Assembly: GCA_026545765.1 (NCBI GenBank)
Contig: CM048839.1
Location: forward strand, 2,790,001-2,854,000
DNA length: 64,000 nucleotides
Origin: Plantago major
Lineage: Eukaryota > Streptophyta > Magnoliopsida > Lamiales > Plantaginaceae
Direction: 5' to 3'
Shown here: positions 45,597 to 57,210 of the stretch, one piece after another
Layout of the letters: the number at the start of each line of letters is the position of its first letter
Position numbering within the stretch: position 1 is the stretch's first letter
Translations under genes and position numbers: made by a program
Notes under the pieces: model-generated
What the model saw: only the letters and a program-made list of their open reading frames with translations
Databases searched by the model: none
What the model was told of the DNA's origin: nothing

Positions 45597-45926
45597 TGAC
45601 GGAAGCCACTGCCATATCTGATACCGCACAAGGGTAACCTTCGACTCTGGGAGTATGATTATTGAAAAGAATCACATTTGGAGGTGTTAGTATAAAACTG
45701 CCATCTATTTTTTTAGCTCGTCTTAAACTGATTAGAAGCAAAATCAGTTCTCTCCTTTGATTTGAAGCAGATTGCCAACCAAATGATCTTTGATCAGCAA
45801 ATAAGGGCATCACCCCTAGATACGGCGGAGTTAACTGGCCGCCACCTCGGTGCCTCAAAACCAAAGAAATCCTTGCCGTTGTCAACGACTTCCGGCTGGC
45901 AGCGTGTAATGCAATGGAAGCAGGTA

Positions 45927-46161
45927 CTCCATCCATCCTGGAAACTTCATACATTAGGTTGACGTGCAGTTTTATGTGAAAAGTTAAAGTAATGATAATA
46001 TATTAAAATGATTGAAAAAAAGTACTTTTTTGTGGTGTTAATTTGTGTGTAAAGTTGAGATTGTTTATTATTTGTTGGGTGTGAGGTGCTTTCTTTTTTA
46101 GTAATGTATGAAGTTCAGTTGGACAGTTAAAATGGCAAATGTATGAAGTTGTACGGAGGAG
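45927..46161. mobile_element. Stowaway-like MITE, copy 2, at the OPR 5' splice site
   Basis: This element starts CTCCATCCATCCTGGAAACT and ends GAAGTTGTACGGAGGAG, with TA on both sides (45925-45926, 46162-46163). It shares CTTCATACATTAGGTTGACG, CAGTTTTATGTGAAAAGTTA and other internal stretches with the element at 18100-18350. The left TA overlaps the GTA of the OPR donor site. Confidence 0.8.
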
Positions 46162-46638
46162 TAACTAATTGTTCAACGATCCAATATATAAAACTAACTA
46201 AACTACGCACAGGATGTTCAAGTTCTCACAAGACGATGCATGTTCTGTGCAATGTCTGTTCTCACAAGACATTGCATGGTCTGTGCAATTCAGACATTGC
46301 ATGTTCTGTGCAACTCAGGTTTCGATGAAGTTGAGATCCACGGAGCCAACGGTTACATGGTCGAACAGTTCATGAAAAAATCAAGTGAACAACAGACGTG
46401 ACAGGTACGGAGGAAGCTTAGAGAACCGTGCAGATTTGCACGGGAGATATGCGAATGAGATCGGAGCTGAAAGAGTTGGGCTGGCTATCTTCATTCGTTG
46501 ATCACATGAAATGAGGCGACTCCAGTCCAGAATTTTTGGCTTTTTACAGTAACTATAACATCCTCTACCTTCACATGATCGAGCTGCGGATGGTTAACCA
46601 ATCTGATATCCCTTACAGTCTACGTCCAGCCAGAAAGG

Positions 46639-47044
46639 CTTTCAAGAACACTCTTATATCATCATCTGGTGATCATGGCAAGGATGAGGGAAACAAAGCT
46701 GTTGAAGAAAATCATGCAGATTTGATTGCATTTCGACGCTATTTTGTGGCTAATCCAGATCAACCAAAGAGATTCGAACTGGATGCTCCTCTTAACCAGT
46801 GTGATAGGAACACATCTCACGCTCCGGATACAGATCATCCACTTTCAAGAACACTCTTATATCATCATCTGGTGATCATGGCAAGGATGAGGTAAACAAA
46901 GCTGTTGAAGAAAATCATGCAGATTTGATTGCATTTCGACGCTATTTTGTGGCTAATCCAGATCAACCAAAGAGATTCGAACTGGATGCTCCTCTTAACC
47001 AGTGTGATAGGAACACATCTCACGCTCCGGATACAGATCATCCA
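46639..47044 (+). repeat. 203-bp tandem duplication in the OPR pseudogene
   Basis: Segments 46639-46841 and 46842-47044 are almost identical; I see one difference (GAGGGAAAC versus GAGGTAAAC). Each starts CTTTCAAGAACACTC and ends CAGATCATCCA or the like. Because 203 is not a multiple of three, the copy also shifts the frame. Confidence 0.92.
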
Positions 47045-47058
47045 TTCCTTGAGACATA

Positions 47059-47641
47059 AGACCACAAGGTCTGCAACTTGCTGATATACCGAATCCATGA
47101 AAGAATCTCCCTGCCTTTTTGGAAGCATAAACGAATTCGGGTGAAATTGAATATGAGCAGGCAGCAAAACTCACAAGGCCTAAAGTACAACATGAAAAGA
47201 ATGAAATTGAGCATCAACACATTAAGACACATTTCAAAGCCTACAAACCAATCCCAGGTTCCAATCATATAACTAATCTATGAATTCTATTAAGCTATTA
47301 AATATTCTGTAGTTCTTTTTACATACAATACAAAGAAATGGTGTAAATGTTCTCATATTATATGAATCATATATCTCCTATACATCTAAAACACATCTTC
47401 CACTGTCCTGACTTGTTTCATACTTGTCCAAGAAAACAAGCAACTACATCTGTATCACTTTTTTGTAGTCTTTACCTTACCCCATCATGTAGCTGTGTGC
47501 AATACAACAATACCTCTCCATAAAATATCTGTGTAAACATACAACATGGAATTGACCTCGATTGCTGCATGAAGGCGAACTGAACCGTGCATGCCCACAA
47601 GAATCGTGCTTTACTGTAATAAAACCCGTGATGCAGTGACA
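47059..47641. other. Spacer between the OPR pseudogene and BSL1
   Basis: This is probably mostly the BSL1 3' UTR on the minus strand. Nothing else is recognised. Confidence 0.4.
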
Positions 47642-50600
47642 TCATATGTAGGCAAGTGAATTCCGGTCAAGGTCAGGTTGTGGACGACCTCTGGTTGGTG
47701 TTGGTGGTCTTTGAATATTTAGCTCCTGAAGAAAAAAGGAATCAACAGGTTAATTCTTTGCTAATAACCTATCTGAACCTGGAAAAAGAAAGGATTTTGG
47801 GGGTGTTTGCAAATGATTCCGTAAGAACCAAAAGGTGGTTCTACAGAATTTGCTGACACCCTTAGACAAGCAGGATAGAACAAGTAATAACCTGCATCCA
47901 TGTCTCATCTGTTACACGTTCTGGAGATGTCTCTGGAGACTGAATTGGAGGAGGCAAGGGATGAATCAACTTCGGCACAATGACCAATCCTCTTCCAACA
48001 ACCAAGATTGCCCCAGCGTTGTTCGCCGTCCCTGAAATCATTCATGTAATAAGAACATGTGTTTGACCTTGACAAATCGGGTATAGGAGAGAGTGAGACT
48101 TGGAATGCATACCGCAATAGTTTGTTGCAGAAAAAAGAGTGATTAACTGCCCTTGAGCAAATCTTTCGAATCCATCCATAACACACTCATGTGCTCTAAT
48201 GATGAGTTGCAGCTTGTTCTTCTTACAGAAATCCGTGACACGGTCAGGCTGCAATTGAGATTTGAACATGAACAGCACGACAAAAACAGTATACAAAATA
48301 CTCTCTAAAGATCCAATTGGCAGTAAAGACGTGTTATGGAAATATTATCCCAGTCCATGCACGATTATATAGATCTCGTGGAATTTCTCAGCAGTACTTA
48401 GAAAAGTTCGCAGTACGTGAGGTCACATGCATGTTCCATGATATCAAAAAATTTACATTTAACTAAACATACATGAACAAACAAGATGCTATAAGATAAT
48501 AATAAAAATAATGAAACTAAATAAATAGAATGGACGCATTTGCTAGAGATCCATAATAGATGTGTTATGAATCAATCAAGGACCATCTTTTTCCTCTTTC
48601 TTGTTTTGTTTTGTTTTTATGCAAAATTTAGGAAAGGATAACCACCATTAAGCAGTTATTGCAAGAACAGGGCCACATATATTAATTTACAATAACATTG
48701 CTCGATCCATAGTAGCAGTAAAAAGGTCCCAGAACTTCATACCCCAAATGTGACAAGACCAGGTCCTCTGGCATTAGGTCTCAAGCCCTCAACACTATCA
48801 TTTTCAGTCGGATCAGACCTGAGTAAAAAAGTAATGGCAATAAGAACACACTCTGTATGAGAGAAACAGCATATTAGGCAATAAAAGAGTTATACCATAG
48901 CAAATCCATAAGCACTATTGACCCAGCATCCATTGTTATGGGCCTCTCCAGTTTTTCTATCTGCTCTACACTATTGATCGATCTTCCTATGCCACCATGC
49001 ATGCAGATGATCTTTTTCTCAATCAGTGCGGCAAGAGGAAGATAATTGAACAACTGATTGAAACGCGTCCAAGCCCAGATCCCGTCGCCTTCTCCCTGCA
49101 CGGGTTTTATATATATTCCATTAGATATACACTACTGGGTATCAATGAGAAAGAAGAAGAAGAATCTGGCAGTGCATACCATCCTTTCAATGCATTCAAT
49201 GCGAAAACCAAAAAGTGCATTAATATCAGCAGCTTCGTGGTTCCCACGTATCAGGTGAACATTCTCAGGGTACTCAATCTGAGGACAAAAAGAAATTAGG
49301 ATTTAGAAATAAGTAAATGACGAGAAGCACTATATTAGTCTGGAGATGAGCTTGCCTTAAGAGCAAGAAGTAAAGTGATGGTTTCCAGGCTGTGCTGTCC
49401 ACGATCAACATAGTCCCCCAGGAATAAGTAGTCAATATAACTGAAACATCAGAAAATGACTAGTAAGCAACTTCACAAGAAACATTGACGATACAGAACA
49501 ATATAATTCTAATTTTGGGAGTTCTCTATTCAGCATTAGTTTCTCGCTGTCTATAAGAAAAAGAATAGCTTAAGGGGGATATAGACCACATGGTAAAGCC
49601 AGCCTCCTGCAATTTGCTGAGATCTTAAACATAGAGATGCACAAGATAAATAATACTCCTACATGTTTCCTACTGCATGAGCCAAAATGTGAAGCTTACG
49701 TTATGTCTCCTGCGGTGGAAGGAAATCCATATTCATCAAATAGCCGCATCAAATCACCAAACTGTCCATGAAGATCACCAAATACTTTCACTGGGGCTTT
49801 GAGTTGAAGAACCGTTGGCTCCTGCATGAAGATCTGCTCAGCGGCATAGCAAAGCTCCCCAATTTCATAAGAATCCAGAAAGAACTTTCTGTTCCCAGGA
49901 GGTTTCCAGTTTCGAGGTCTAAGCAATGTTGATATGATCTGAAATAAACATATGGCAATCCAACATCCAATAAGAACAAGGCTAATAGTTCACTCCAGTA
50001 TGCATTTTCAACTGAAAATTAACCAGAACATGCCTTTTTATGCAAGCCTTGAGGAGATCTCTGCCTTGCAAATTTTTTGGTAGGGTTTGACAGATCATTT
50101 TGCGATGGAATCATTCTTCTGCTTTCATTTTCAAATTGATCCAATGACAACTGCCTCACCATTCCCCCCAAGTACCCAACTGCTTCTTTTGCAACTACAA
50201 CCTGCATTATGGGGAAATAAAACTTGGTCCCACTTAAATATATTACTACTACTATACAACAACATGAAAGATAATAGAACATACTGCTCTAGAATGAAGC
50301 CTAACGTCAGACTCCATGTCGCTACCCTCAGAGGTGGTCTCTGCGACTTGCGAATTGTCATCTGATAAAGAAGTTTCTTCAGGGTTGACTGATGCAGCCT
50401 GTGCTGCTTGCCAGACCGCATTAGCAGCTTCAGCTTCAGCAGCTGATGCCTCAGCCAGTCTCTCCATAGAATTCGGGTCCATGCTGGATTAACACAAACA
50501 TCATCTAGAAATTAATGCACTTCATCCAAATCGCAGTGAGAAATATAAACAAGGGCCAGCAATCAAACCTCAGACCACCAGAAGGTGATTCAGGTCTTCC

Positions 50601-53600
50601 ATCTGGGGATGTCATCGGGGAAAATGGAGAGAAATTAGACTGGTTGGACCTTGGACTAGTAGATGTCAAAGCTCTATCTGATGGTGAGCCTGGGGCAGTG
50701 ATTTCAGATTGGAACTGAGAATTGTCCGCAACCAAAAAATCATCGAACAAAGTATCTGTGTATAATGAAGTTCTCATATCAATTATTATCCCTCTCTTAT
50801 TTACAGAAGCAAGTAACAAAAGATAAATTAAAATAAAAGATACTTGCCAATGGCATCATAAGATAAGATGGTCTTCCATCTTATCAAGGGTCCAACATCA
50901 AAATAGATTTTTCCAGAAATTAATCAATTTACCTCCTCTTAATCCACCATAAATGTATATTCGAACACCAACAGACGCTGCTGCGTGACGACATCGACGC
51001 ATTGACTCCGAAGAGGGATCCTGTTCGGTGTTTCCTTTGTTTGGCCGAGAAGTCACCAGCCCATTCTTGTCAAGCCAAACTCCAGCCGCAGTATCCAGTA
51101 CTTCAAGAGACAATAAAAGCATAAGGATAATTTTCATTTGGGAAAAATTTAACTTGTTGGATGAACCAGTTACCTGCTACTGCGGCATCACCTTCAACGG
51201 CCCGTCCACCCCTAAGAGCACCCCCTGTAACATGCAGTCTAGCCCCAACAAAAACCTGACAAAAAAATTAACTAGTAAATATTGAGCAGCAAAGCATGTA
51301 AAATTTTTGCATCAACCTAAATAGATAAACATGTTCCTCATATATGACCTATAACTATTACCTCGAGTGTAAACTTTCTGTAAGTTCAAATTTGCCAAGG
51401 ACGATATAAGATAGGATTTACTAAGCTAAGTTCTACTTTAAATGAGATCCTGAGTGAAAATAGCAGCAGACAACTTTCAGATTGTCGAACACATCGTAAG
51501 CAGTTAACATAAACTAGAGATAATAGCACTTCGAAATGTACTCTTAGAAAATATGTCCCTTTCATGCAAACAGAAATAAAACGTCTCGCTTAGCTTTATG
51601 TGGCATGGTAAAAGTTGAGCAGCTCGAATAATATTCTATTAACTCAAAATCAGAGGATGGAAACTCCAGGTGCAATCAAACTTTATTACTTACCGCAGCA
51701 TGCTGATATCTAGGAGAAGGTGAGACTCCTGGTGCAAGAGTCCATTCCCACTGGCCATTTCGGTGCATAAGTAGCCCATAAGCATCTGCCAATGGCTGCA
51801 CGGGTAGACATAAAACTTAATGTCTCCAGTCAAACAAACTCGAACAATAGCCCAAAAATGAAAAGCCAAATATTTTACTAGTCACAGATAAAATGACCAG
51901 AGAACTAAATCACAATATTTCCCATACCGTGCCTGAGGTGTCTCTTCCACCGCAAAGCAGAAACATTCCATCAGATCGGGCACTAGCTGTTGCATACCTA
52001 CAAGCATGACCACAATTTACTTATCTACAATATATGAAACAACTGAAAATATGTCGCAGATGGAGTTGTGACTTTCAGCTTATACACTTCTACATTGATT
52101 GAAAAGCTTGCACACAATTCTAAAGCTTCATAAAGAATTTAAAACTAATTGTAAATGTATGATAAATACTGTATATTTCTTTAGGAGAACATAGCAGCTT
52201 CATCGGTCCAGATGTGGAAGGTAAGGGCATTAATAAATAATAATATCATAGATACTCAACCGATAAATCTTATCAGATGCACGAGTTGCCCACAAAACTT
52301 TTATTCAAGATGAAAACTGTAGGTTAGAAAGGATCAGGCGTGAATTCCATTTTATTGTAGTTGAACACATTGTGATCTCTGGAATGCTCTAATATATTGT
52401 AACAAAGGCTATATGCTATTACAAACTGGAAATAAGATGCAACTTGTGAACATCAAGCATAAGATTTATCACCCTCCAGATATTTTGGAAGTAGCTACTA
52501 AAATCCAGATATAAAATGTGACTTACATTCTAGCACAAGGCTTATCACCCTCTGGATTAAGCCTCTGCCACACGTATGGTTTTTGTGCAGTATCCAAAAC
52601 CCAAGAATCAGATAGCACTCTTTTACCTGTAGAAAATAAAAGTTATTGTATAAAAGTATCAACTAACAAGGAAAACTAGTGTCCCATTGTAATTAAACAC
52701 ACAATCCAGCCTGCGCAAAACAGAAAAAGCACGTGCTTTGCACAATGAGTTTCAATGATGCGGACGCTTTGCACAGTCTCATAGCGTATTTAAAAGGCAA
52801 GACATGCATAAAGCAAGATTAGAAAATGTTTGAACTATCCAACTGCAGAATTCAATTTAAAATGATTCAGATTTCAATATTCTTGAACGATTGATTCAAT
52901 TTCATCTAGTGTGAGAGAATTCTTCTTCTTTTCTTATGTTAATACTCTTCTATCTTGCTTTTCCTCATACCACCTAGTTTTCTCTCGCTTACCTAAAGTA
53001 AAATGTTATTATAAGCTACAAAAAGTCGTAAGGTGCAATTATTTTATGTCTACAATTAATTGCTATACGTGGAGTTTAAATAACAATGCTGATACCTAGG
53101 TAAGAGGAATTTAAAACTAAAAGAGTACTATCATCATTCATCAAGTATTTTATGGTATATAGAAAGATGCTTCTGTCCAGGGTCTCAATTTAGTAAATCC
53201 TAATCTAGAAAAGAGCAGTAAATCGAGTAATAGTATCTTTATACATCCCAGATTTCGTCAATGATGTTTACTTCAAATACGGACTCATCATCATTGCCAC
53301 TAAAGGTAACAAGGTAATAGCCGCCAAAATAAAAGATTAAACTAAGAGTCGTAGTAATAACCCCCAAGATAAACTAAGCACTGCATTAGCATACAACATT
53401 ATCCGATCGTACCCCAAAATTTCAACGTGGCAAATCTTAATTTGAAAAAAAAAAAGTGATTCCCGCGTAATAATATAGTTATACATCCAAGCTATTATCA
53501 ATGATGTGTACTGAAATCTCGGACTCACCATCATTGCCACTAACGGTAACAAGGTAACGCTGCGCAACCAAGTCCATGACGTGACCATATCTAGGCCCTG

Positions 53601-54450
53601 GACCTTGCCCTTGAACTACAACTCTAACCTCCAAAAAGTAACAATCAAGTCATAAGATCTACAAAATGAATCCTATCAAGCATATATATATATAAATATA
53701 TAGAAAGAGATGTGCAAGATCAGGTTTTTAGAAGCTAACCGGTGCCACTTATACTTGTCATTTGTTAAGTCAAGCACATACAGATCATCTGTGGAATGCC
53801 CAGCCGGACCTATCCCACCCTAACAACGTAAAGATGCAAAATTTTCATCACAATCTCTTCAAATCCTAACCTAAAAACAAACTGGCATCGTCATTCTCTA
53901 ATCCACACAACTTACCTGAAATACAACCATAGTTCCAACAGCAGCTGCCGCGTGGGCAGCCCTTGGCGACGGCGGCTCCCCCGCAGGTCGCAGTCTATTC
54001 AACGAATCACAAATCCATTAGCATTCTCTCTATCAAAACTGTAAAAACTCCAAAATTCAAATAGGCAGAAGCTTTAGAAGTAAAACCTGGTCCATTTCCT
54101 AGTGAGAACATCATACGAATGAACGGAATTGGTAACTCCAGCTAACCCTAGAAAACCACAAGAATCAAATCAGTACACACAGCCCGATCAAGCAATGCAT
54201 TAAACCGAATTGCAATTGAATTCGAAAAAACCCGAAAGATGAAAAAGCAATTACTGATTCCAGCACCGTTGCCGCCCTCAATGGCGGTGGCGCCGCCGAA
54301 GAGGATGAGCCGAGGTCCCCTGGATTTGGTGGCCGCCACTGCTGTGAGTGTGTGGCCACACCTTGGACCTGGTGAGTCGTCATCGGTGTCCCAATAGCTC
54401 TCTAAACTTCGATACGTCGGAGCTGGATACAACCATGGTTTCGATCCCAT
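47642..54450 (-). CDS. BSL1: Kelch-repeat Ser/Thr protein phosphatase BSL1 (BSU1-like)
   Basis: Twenty-one exons on the minus strand join in frame to 881 residues: 54255-54450, 54087-54147, 53916-53994, 53740-53819, 53529-53623, 52527-52626, 51928-51997, 51694-51795, 51174-51255, 50933-51100, 50569-50755, 50285-50483, 50034-50201, 49700-49938, 49356-49440, 49180-49278, 48896-49095, 48743-48818, 48113-48248, 47892-48031, 47642-47725. The N-terminal half is a Kelch beta-propeller ([45 protein letters not shown]). The C-terminal PPP phosphatase has the metal-binding motifs GDLHG (about 583-587), GDYVDRG (about 617-623) and RGNHE (about 648-652). BSU1/BSL phosphatases act in brassinosteroid signalling, where BSU1 dephosphorylates the GSK3 kinase BIN2. 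The start [11 protein letters not shown] matches the family. Two introns have GC donors. Confidence 0.95.
49354..49355 (-). other. GC 5' splice site in BSL1 (intron 49279-49355)
   Basis: On the minus strand the exon ends CTTAAG and the intron starts GCAAGC. No GT nearby keeps the frame. The acceptor at 49279-49280 is a normal CAG. The fit of AAG|GCAAGC to the known GC-AG class is good. Confidence 0.85.
50032..50033 (-). other. GC 5' splice site in BSL1 (intron 49939-50033)
   Basis: The exon ends CATAAAAAG (HKK) and the intron starts GCATGT. Using the nearby GT four bases downstream would shift the frame into a stop. The expected protein (GLHKK then the [11 protein letters not shown] region) is only kept with the GC donor. 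Confidence 0.8.
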
Positions 54451-55007
54451 CCAAAAATTAAGCAGAAATTGAACAAAATTACAAATCAATCGAACAAACA
54501 CAACCACTTAATCAAGCAATCAATCAATAAATTAACCAAGAAATGGTGGTCACTGGTTAACAAATCAAAAAGAAGTGATTTTTAAGCAGTGTGTTCGTTG
54601 AGAGAGCAGTGGAGTGAGGTATAATTAAATAATAGTACAGGAAAAGGCTGTAATTTGCCGAACGAAATCTAAGTTAAAGAATGATTATGACAGAGATGAA
54701 GAAGATGATGATTGTGTGACAGTACAGAGTACAGAGAGGCAAGATTTGAAGATGTAAGAAATGGGAATTGGAGTAATTTCAGTTTGCTGAGGTGAAAAAG
54801 ATGAAATTGGAGAGGTTTATTACGCGCTTCTCGAAAGGATTGTTGCTTCTGTATCAGCAGTCTTTGAATTTTTTTCTTGTTTCGAGGTTTTTTTATTCAA
54901 CACAGAGCAAAGCAAAGAGCCTCCTGATTAGGAACAGGTTTGATGGAGGTTGACATTTGCACCGCAAATGTGTGTACCCGTATTCAATACGCCAGAAATT
55001 ACCATGG
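54451..55007. promoter_or_regulatory. BSL1 upstream region
   Basis: This contains the BSL1 5' UTR and promoter on the minus strand. A GAAGAAGATGATGA-like purine-rich stretch lies at about 54695-54712. No separate gene is seen. Confidence 0.45.
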
Positions 55008-55930
55008 TAATAACATTCAGAAAAGTTTTGATGTAATTACTCGTCAATCGATTTCAGGTGATATGTTGGTTCCGCAGACTAATATGGATACTTTACTCAA
55101 AAGAAATAAGCGTAAATTTGGAATTTTTATTAATGCATTCTCGAAATTGAAAGTGTAGCTTAACTGAAACTTTAAGTTGTTAGTACATTTAATAAGTATG
55201 CGTCATCAAAATGCGGTGTGCTAATAACATTTCAAAAGTTACTTTATGTAATTACTCGTCATCCGATTTTCAGGTGATATGTTGGTCCACAGATTAATAC
55301 GGAGTACTTTATTGCGTACTTTGATCAAGAGAAGTAGGCTTTTATTTGAAGTTTTTATGAATGAATTCTCGGAGTATGAAACTTTAAGTTGTTAGTACAA
55401 GTAATATGTATGCTTCAAACATGCTGTATCACAATTATCATACTAGTAATAACATTTTCCAAAAAAGAAGGTTGATGTAATTACTCATCAACCGATTTTT
55501 CGGGTGATATGTTGATCTCACGAATTAATATGGGGTACTTATCATGTATTTTGTTTAATATAAATAATCTTATATTTGGAGTTTTTATGAATGTATTATC
55601 GGAAATGAAAGTGTACCATATATGAAACTTTAAGTGTACATTTAAAATGTATGCGCCAAACATGTATTGTGAATGCATTGTATCACAATTACTCTAGTAA
55701 TAACATTTTCGAAAGTTTTTGATGTAATTACTCGTCAACTAATTTTAAGTGATATCTTGGTCCGACAAACTAAATGAAGTACTTTACAATGTACTTTGCT
55801 CAAGAGAAGTAAGCTTAAATTTGGAGTTTTTATTAATGGATTCGTAGAAATGATACTTATCACATTTGAAACTTTAAGTCGTTAGTACATTTAATATGCA
55901 TGCGTCAAAGAGGCATCATCATAATATGTT
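55008..55930. repeat. Four-unit tandem repeat, unit about 215-247 bp
   Basis: Units begin near TAATAACATT and contain GATGTAATTACTCGTCAA (anchors at about 55031, 55246, 55475, 55722), GGTGATATGTTGGT, TACTTT-CAAGAGAAGTA, TTTGGAGTTTTTATGAATG and GAAACTTTAAGTTGTTAGTA. Anchor spacings are 215, 229 and 247 bp. Units are clearly related but diverged, with small indels. No common open frame exists. Confidence 0.88.
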
Positions 55931-57210
55931 GTAATATAATTGGCATGGTAATTGATTCATGATCGCCATACGCACCAATATACAACACCGATCACAAGGC
56001 ATTATAAGTTGATTTTTGTGAAGAGGTGAAATTTTGTGTAAAAGTGATTTCTCTTATTTTGATGATTAAAACTTAAGGTACTGTTATTAGTGTACTTTCT
56101 GGTTGTACATCATTACTGAATTTTTGAAGTACTGAATTGCATAATTGGCCTAATTCAGTACTATAATTGTAGCTTCGACATTCAATAAGGTGACCCGTAG
56201 TATGTTTTTCGGTTGAACAAGTACTTCCTGTTTGGAGTCCCGAAATACCATGTCGTGAAGTAAGTAACACGGTTTTTCAACGAGATCTTTCATTTTCATG
56301 AACAGAAAACCAAGTCTACAAGAAATATATTCAAGAATTCCCGTTTAAGACCAACATCTAGAACAATCAATGCGATCCATAAGCAAATTCAATCCTCCCG
56401 AAGAACAACGATAGTATATTAGTAAGAAACCATTAGGTTTGCCAATTGGTTAACAAAATGAGTAAGGACTAAAGTGTATGCAAAGAGTTCGGTTCACAAA
56501 CAGTTTTTAATAACAAAATGAGGTAGAGTATAAAAAAATCGATAAAAATGGGTATAGTCTTAAACGTTTAAAACAAAAAAGGCAATTGTAATTCTCCGAG
56601 ACAGAAGGAGTACCAAAACAAGTATAAAACACAGCCTGGCCCGCCTTTTTGTCAATAAATCTGCTGACAGGCAATAAGACGCCTGTTTACACCTAACCTT
56701 GGATTATTTCAACTGACAATTCAAACCAACAAAATTAAAAGGTCTAGTCTTGAGTTTTTTCAACCAGGTCCGCGGTCATCATAATCCATAATCAAAATCT
56801 CTAGTCACATTCAAAAGCTTCCCAAGAAAACTGATTTTACAACTCCTTTTCTCGAAATTTACTCGAGCAGGAAACTTCTTTCCAATTGCTATTACCATCT
56901 TTAGCAAGTAAGTGGAAAAGTTAGACTCCGTCCACGCAAGAAAGATACAAAAAATTACAGTTCTGCAGCAGCTCAATGACATACTCATAAGTCACGTAAT
57001 ATGCTAACATCATCGGAGTGTTTGGTTCCAAATTCGAATTGAGATATCTCAATTCCAATTGAGTTTTTGTGTAGTTTTTGTACACAAAAACGCAACTGGA
57101 ATTGAGTTAGAGATAACTCATTTCCAATCTGGAACCTCCGCATGTCACCATCACCAGAAAAGGATATTCTAATACTACCTCATTACATTACATGGAAGCT
57201 TCGGTTTTCT
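55931..57210. other. Intergenic DNA and 3' flank of the aldo/keto reductase gene
   Basis: No gene is evident. The right part probably includes the 3' UTR of the minus-strand reductase gene. A small foldback element lies at 57037-57122. A decayed MITE-like end (CTCCGAGACAGAAGGAGTA) is at about 56595-56613. Confidence 0.5.
57037..57122. repeat. Small foldback (inverted repeat) element
   Basis: Arms of about 37-42 bp, 57037-57073 (AATTGAGATATCTCAATTCC...) and 57081-57122 (TACACAAAAACGCAACTGGA...), are imperfect reverse complements around a 7-bp loop GTTTTTG. It lies beyond the stop of the reductase gene, perhaps in its 3' UTR. Confidence 0.75.
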
